A DNA stretch of 7,031 nt from Comamonadaceae bacterium. Its GTDB lineage: Bacteria; Pseudomonadota; Gammaproteobacteria; Burkholderiales; Burkholderiaceae. The stretch spans positions 1-7,031 of the forward strand of contig CANNNB010000123.1 in assembly GCA_947505995.1 (NCBI GenBank). Reading direction: 5' to 3'. The notes beneath the pieces are model-generated. The model had not been told where the DNA came from. It worked only from the letters and a program-made list of their open reading frames with translations, and made no database searches. Below are positions 5,269 to 7,031 of this stretch, one piece after another. The translations under genes were made by a program, and so were the position numbers. Numbering within the stretch: the stretch's first letter is position 1; each line of letters begins with the position of its first letter.

Positions 5269-6279
5269 ATGAAATTTAAAACGCAATCCGAAATAAAAGC
5301 CCAGGGCTTGAGAACAAGCTTTTTGAAAATTGCTTTAGCCAGCATTGCGCTAAGCGCTGTCAGCATGGCTGCGCAAGCGCAAGACTGGCCCAAACAAAGC
5401 ATTAAATTTGTGGTGCCATTTACAGCAGGTAGCGGCACAGACATTGTGGCCCGCGCAGTTGCAGAAAAATTGACCACAGCACTAGGCCAACCCGTTGTGA
5501 TCGAAAACAAACCTGGCGCTGGCGGCACCATTGCGGCCAATCAAGTGGCAAAAGCCAACCCTGACGGCTACACACTGTTGGTTCATTCATCAGGCCATGT
5601 GGTCAACCCCGCCATCTATCCCAATTTGCCTTACGACACACTGAATGATTTGGTGGGCATTACTTCACTGGCCAGCTTGCCCAACGTCATGGTTGTATCG
5701 CCCAGCAAGGGCTACAAGGATGTGAAAGACTTGATTGCCAAGGTCAAGGCCAAACCCGATGGCTTTAACTATGCTTCTGCCGGCACCGGTTCTGCCACAC
5801 ACATCAATGCTGAAAAGTTCAGAGTTGCCGCTGGCATCACAGCCACTCACATTCCCTTCAAAGGCACCCCTGAGGCGCTTACCGAAACCATCAGCGGCCG
5901 TATTGACTGGTTCTTTGCACCCATTGTGTCTGCCCTGCCTCTTATCAAAGATGGCAGGTTACAGGTATTGGCCGTTGGTACACCCAAGCGCTCTGACGAT
6001 TTACCCAACACGCCCACCACCGCTGAAGCCGGCGTAGCAGGTTCTGAATACACATTCTGGGTGGGCATGCTGGCTCCAAGCAAAACACCCAAGCCTGTTC
6101 TAGACAAGCTCAATGCAGAGGTCGTGAAGATTTTGAATTCTCCTGAATTCAAAACACGTTTAGACAGCATTGGTGCCGCTGCAATGCCAATGAGCAGCAC
6201 TGCATTCAACTCTTTCATTAAATCTGAAACAGACACCATTGCCAAACTGGTGCAAACGGCTGGCATTAAAGCCAACTAA
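5269..6279 (+). CDS. Bug/TctC-family tripartite tricarboxylate transporter receptor
   Basis: A 336-residue periplasmic solute-binding protein. Residues 1-37 are a Sec signal peptide: a basic N-region to K20, a hydrophobic core, and an AQA cleavage site before Q38. The Bug fold is marked by VVPFTAGSGTDIVAR (48-62), where D58 is the conserved ligand-contacting aspartate, IENKPGAGGTIAA (78-90), DGYTLL (99-104), GTGSATH (172-178) and a C-terminal AGIKAN. These receptors deliver carboxylates, aromatic acids and related solutes to the TctAB membrane complex; many Burkholderiales receptors are orphans without linked TctAB, and none is seen here. Sitting 16 bases after the cupin as the last gene of the run, it probably captures the substrate or an intermediate of the pathway. 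The ligand is not identifiable from sequence. The gene ends at 6279 with no strong terminator directly after it. Confidence 0.92.
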   Translation: MKFKTQSEIKAQGLRTSFLKIALASIALSAVSMAAQAQDWPKQSIKFVVPFTAGSGTDIVARAVAEKLTTALGQPVVIENKPGAGGTIAANQVAKANPDGYTLLVHSSGHVVNPAIYPNLPYDTLNDLVGITSLASLPNVMVVSPSKGYKDVKDLIAKVKAKPDGFNYASAGTGSATHINAEKFRVAAGITATHIPFKGTPEALTETISGRIDWFFAPIVSALPLIKDGRLQVLAVGTPKRSDDLPNTPTTAEAGVAGSEYTFWVGMLAPSKTPKPVLDKLNAEVVKILNSPEFKTRLDSIGAAAMPMSSTAFNSFIKSETDTIAKLVQTAGIKAN

Positions 6280-6395
6280 CACCTTCAATGCATCTGCCCA
6301 GCGCAATCCCGCGCCCCTCAATTTATTGTTGGCGCGTTATGGCGTTGCCTATCGCATCACAGAAACCGGATTGCGTTGGCTTTGAAAGACCTGTA

Positions 6396-6425
6396 ATTTC
6401 CAAAATTGTTACTTTTTGGTGAAAT
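6396..6425 (+). repeat. AT-rich hairpin
   Basis: CCAAAA (6400-6405) pairs with TTTTGG (6414-6419) across an 8-base loop. After a 2-base bulge, ATTT (6396-6399) pairs with AAAT (6422-6425). No T-run follows, so it is a poor intrinsic terminator. It could be an operator-like dyad or a 3' end stabiliser for the upstream transcript. Only the pairing is certain. Confidence 0.3.
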
Positions 6426-6505
6426 AAGGGCTTTCATTCAAAATGAACAGCACTTATTTGGGGCGTAATTCGTATTGCAACTCATTCTTGGGGTAAGAGA
6501 GGAAT

Positions 6506-6595
6506 ATGACACTCACAAGTCAGCAATTACCCGCGGTTTTTAGCGCTATTTTTAATGCAAAATATGCTTTTCTTAATTTCGGAGCTAATTCATGA
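6506..6595 (+). CDS. Candidate 29-residue leader peptide overlapping the next gene
   Basis: A short reading frame starts at ATG 6506 behind a purine-rich AAGAGAGGA (6495-6503), which is close to the ATG. It encodes 29 residues beginning MTLTSQQLPAVFSAIF and ends at TGA 6593-6595. That stop overlaps the ATG of the amino-acid receptor gene (6592-6594) in an ATGA arrangement, the classic geometry for translational coupling. The ribosome binding site of the receptor gene (GGAG, 6581-6584) lies inside this frame. The peptide has no run of one amino acid that would suggest attenuation and no recognised domain. It may be a real upstream ORF or a chance frame in AT-rich leader DNA. Confidence 0.28.
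   Translation: MTLTSQQLPAVFSAIFNAKYAFLNFGANS
6581..6584 (+). promoter_or_regulatory. Ribosome binding site of the amino-acid receptor gene
   Basis: GGAG lies seven bases before ATG 6592, where a clean signal peptide begins. This supports the start. Confidence 0.7.
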
Positions 6596-7031
6596 AATCC
6601 ATTCGAAAATTGATCCAGCGCCCTTTGCTGGCAACTGCTGCTTTGGCATTGCTCGGCTCATTGGCCACACCCGCATTTGCTGGCAAAACAATTGACGCCA
6701 TCAAAGCACGTGGTACTTTGAACTGCGGTGTCAACCCCAGCTTGCCTGGCTTCTCAGCTGCAGACAGCCAAGGCGTTTGGGCTGGTCTCGATGTGGATGT
6801 TTGCCGCGCCGTTGCTGCAACCTTGCTAAATGACCCCCTTAAAGTGAAATACACACCCCTGAACGCAGCTCAGCGTTTTGCTGTTTTGCAAGCTGGTGAA
6901 ATTGACATGTTGTCACGCAACACCACTTGGACTTTGAACCGCGATGCCTCTTTGGGCTTGCATTTCACAGGCGTCACTTACTATGACGGCCAAGGCTTCA
7001 TGGTTCCCAAGAAATCTAAAATTACCAGCGC
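6592..7031 (+). CDS. aapJ: AapJ/BztA-type general L-amino acid ABC transporter receptor (partial, 3' end off window)
   Basis: The first 146 residues of a periplasmic solute-binding protein; the family is about 340 residues long, so more than half lies outside the window. Residues 1-30 are a Sec signal peptide (MKSIRKLIQR, hydrophobic core, AFA cleavage site before G31). The mature part matches the AapJ/BztA branch of the family 3 amino-acid receptors: RGTLNCGVNPSLPGFS (40-55) with C45, WAGLDVDVCRAVAA (63-76) with C71, LNAAQRFAVLQAGEIDMLSRN (90-110) and TTWTLNRDASLGL (111-123) followed by YYDGQGFMV. The two cysteines probably form the disulphide seen in this group. These receptors feed AapQMP/BztBCD permeases that take up glutamate, glutamine, aspartate and other L-amino acids, and permease genes would be expected downstream. 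It is separated from the catabolic run by the spacer and is probably its own transcription unit, possibly with the leader peptide before it. Confidence 0.93.
   Translation, partial: MKSIRKLIQRPLLATAALALLGSLATPAFAGKTIDAIKARGTLNCGVNPSLPGFSAADSQGVWAGLDVDVCRAVAATLLNDPLKVKYTPLNAAQRFAVLQAGEIDMLSRNTTWTLNRDASLGLHFTGVTYYDGQGFMVPKKSKITS

Larger units (their letters stand above)
6280..6591 (+). other. Spacer between Bug receptor and amino-acid receptor genes
   Basis: About 312 bases with no firmly supported gene. The first part (6281-6385) has coding-like sequence in the +1 frame after the Bug stop codon. The middle holds a weak hairpin at 6396-6425. The last part is AT-rich and carries a 29-codon leader-peptide candidate. 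TTGCAA at 6475-6480 resembles a -35 box but has no matching -10 box 16-18 bases on. No strong intrinsic terminator and no clear sigma-70 promoter could be found, although a transcript boundary is expected here because the gene content changes. Confidence 0.6.

Noticed and set aside
5847..6275. Minus-strand open frame (142 residues)
   Set aside because: It is antisense to the Bug receptor gene and has no recognisable motif or start signal.
6302..6375. Inverted repeat CGCAATCC/GGATTGCG
   Set aside because: Only eight bases with a 58-base gap and no T-run; easily a chance match.
6416..6433. Sigma-54-like GG-N10-GC element upstream of the amino-acid receptor
   Set aside because: The spacing is right, but the -24 box matches only TTGG and the -12 box reads GGGCT instead of TTGCW; too weak to call.
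6585..6854. Minus-strand open frame (89 residues)
   Set aside because: It is antisense to the signal peptide and first domain of the amino-acid receptor, which matches its family well.
1..7031. CRISPR array, insertion sequence or phage genes
   Set aside because: No regularly spaced repeats, no transposase or integrase motifs and no phage structural genes were found on either strand.

Overview
The window most likely comes from a betaproteobacterium of the Burkholderiales, probably a Comamonadaceae-like freshwater lineage. This is inferred from the Bug-type (TctC) periplasmic receptor, which is heavily expanded in that order, from Leu codon use dominated by TTG/CTG at moderate GC, and from the gene families present. 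No rRNA or marker gene is available, so the genus is not assigned. Every convincing gene lies on the + strand.

Layout. Positions 1-103 hold no gene, only an extended -10 promoter that fires a CAT-anticodon tRNA (elongator tRNA-Met, 104-180). A textbook intrinsic terminator follows (188-218). Next is an EamA/DMT-family inner-membrane exporter (257-1120). A 147-base spacer follows, AT-rich at its 3' end, with a small palindrome (1192-1207). It precedes a compact run of six genes: an intradiol ring-cleavage dioxygenase (1268-2161), an NAD-type short-chain dehydrogenase (2205-2972), a BKACE/DUF849 beta-keto acid cleavage enzyme (2973-3857), a zinc-free MDR/quinone-oxidoreductase-like reductase (3890-4885), a small cupin (4893-5252) and a secreted Bug/TctC solute receptor (5269-6279). 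The spacing is 43, 0, 32, 7 and 16 bases, so one transcript is likely. A spacer of about 312 bases (6280-6591) then holds a coding-like fragment, a hairpin and a 29-codon leader-peptide candidate. The window ends inside an AapJ/BztA-type amino-acid ABC transporter receptor (6592 to the edge).

How the genes may work together. The six-gene run looks like a catabolic operon for an aromatic compound. The dioxygenase keeps all four Fe(III) ligands and resembles hydroxyquinol/catechol 1,2-dioxygenases. If its substrate is hydroxyquinol, the product is maleylacetate. The MDR reductase could reduce the C=C bond of maleylacetate to give 3-oxoadipate. The BKACE enzyme could then exchange 3-oxoadipate with acetyl-CoA to give succinyl-CoA and acetoacetate. 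This would be a beta-ketoadipate-type route without the usual iron-dependent maleylacetate reductase, CoA transferase or thiolase. It is an inference from gene content and family chemistry, not something the sequence proves. A different reading is that the SDR makes a beta-keto acid from a beta-hydroxy acid and passes it to BKACE, with which it is translationally coupled. The Bug receptor would supply an organic acid substrate through a tripartite tricarboxylate transporter whose membrane subunits are not in the window.
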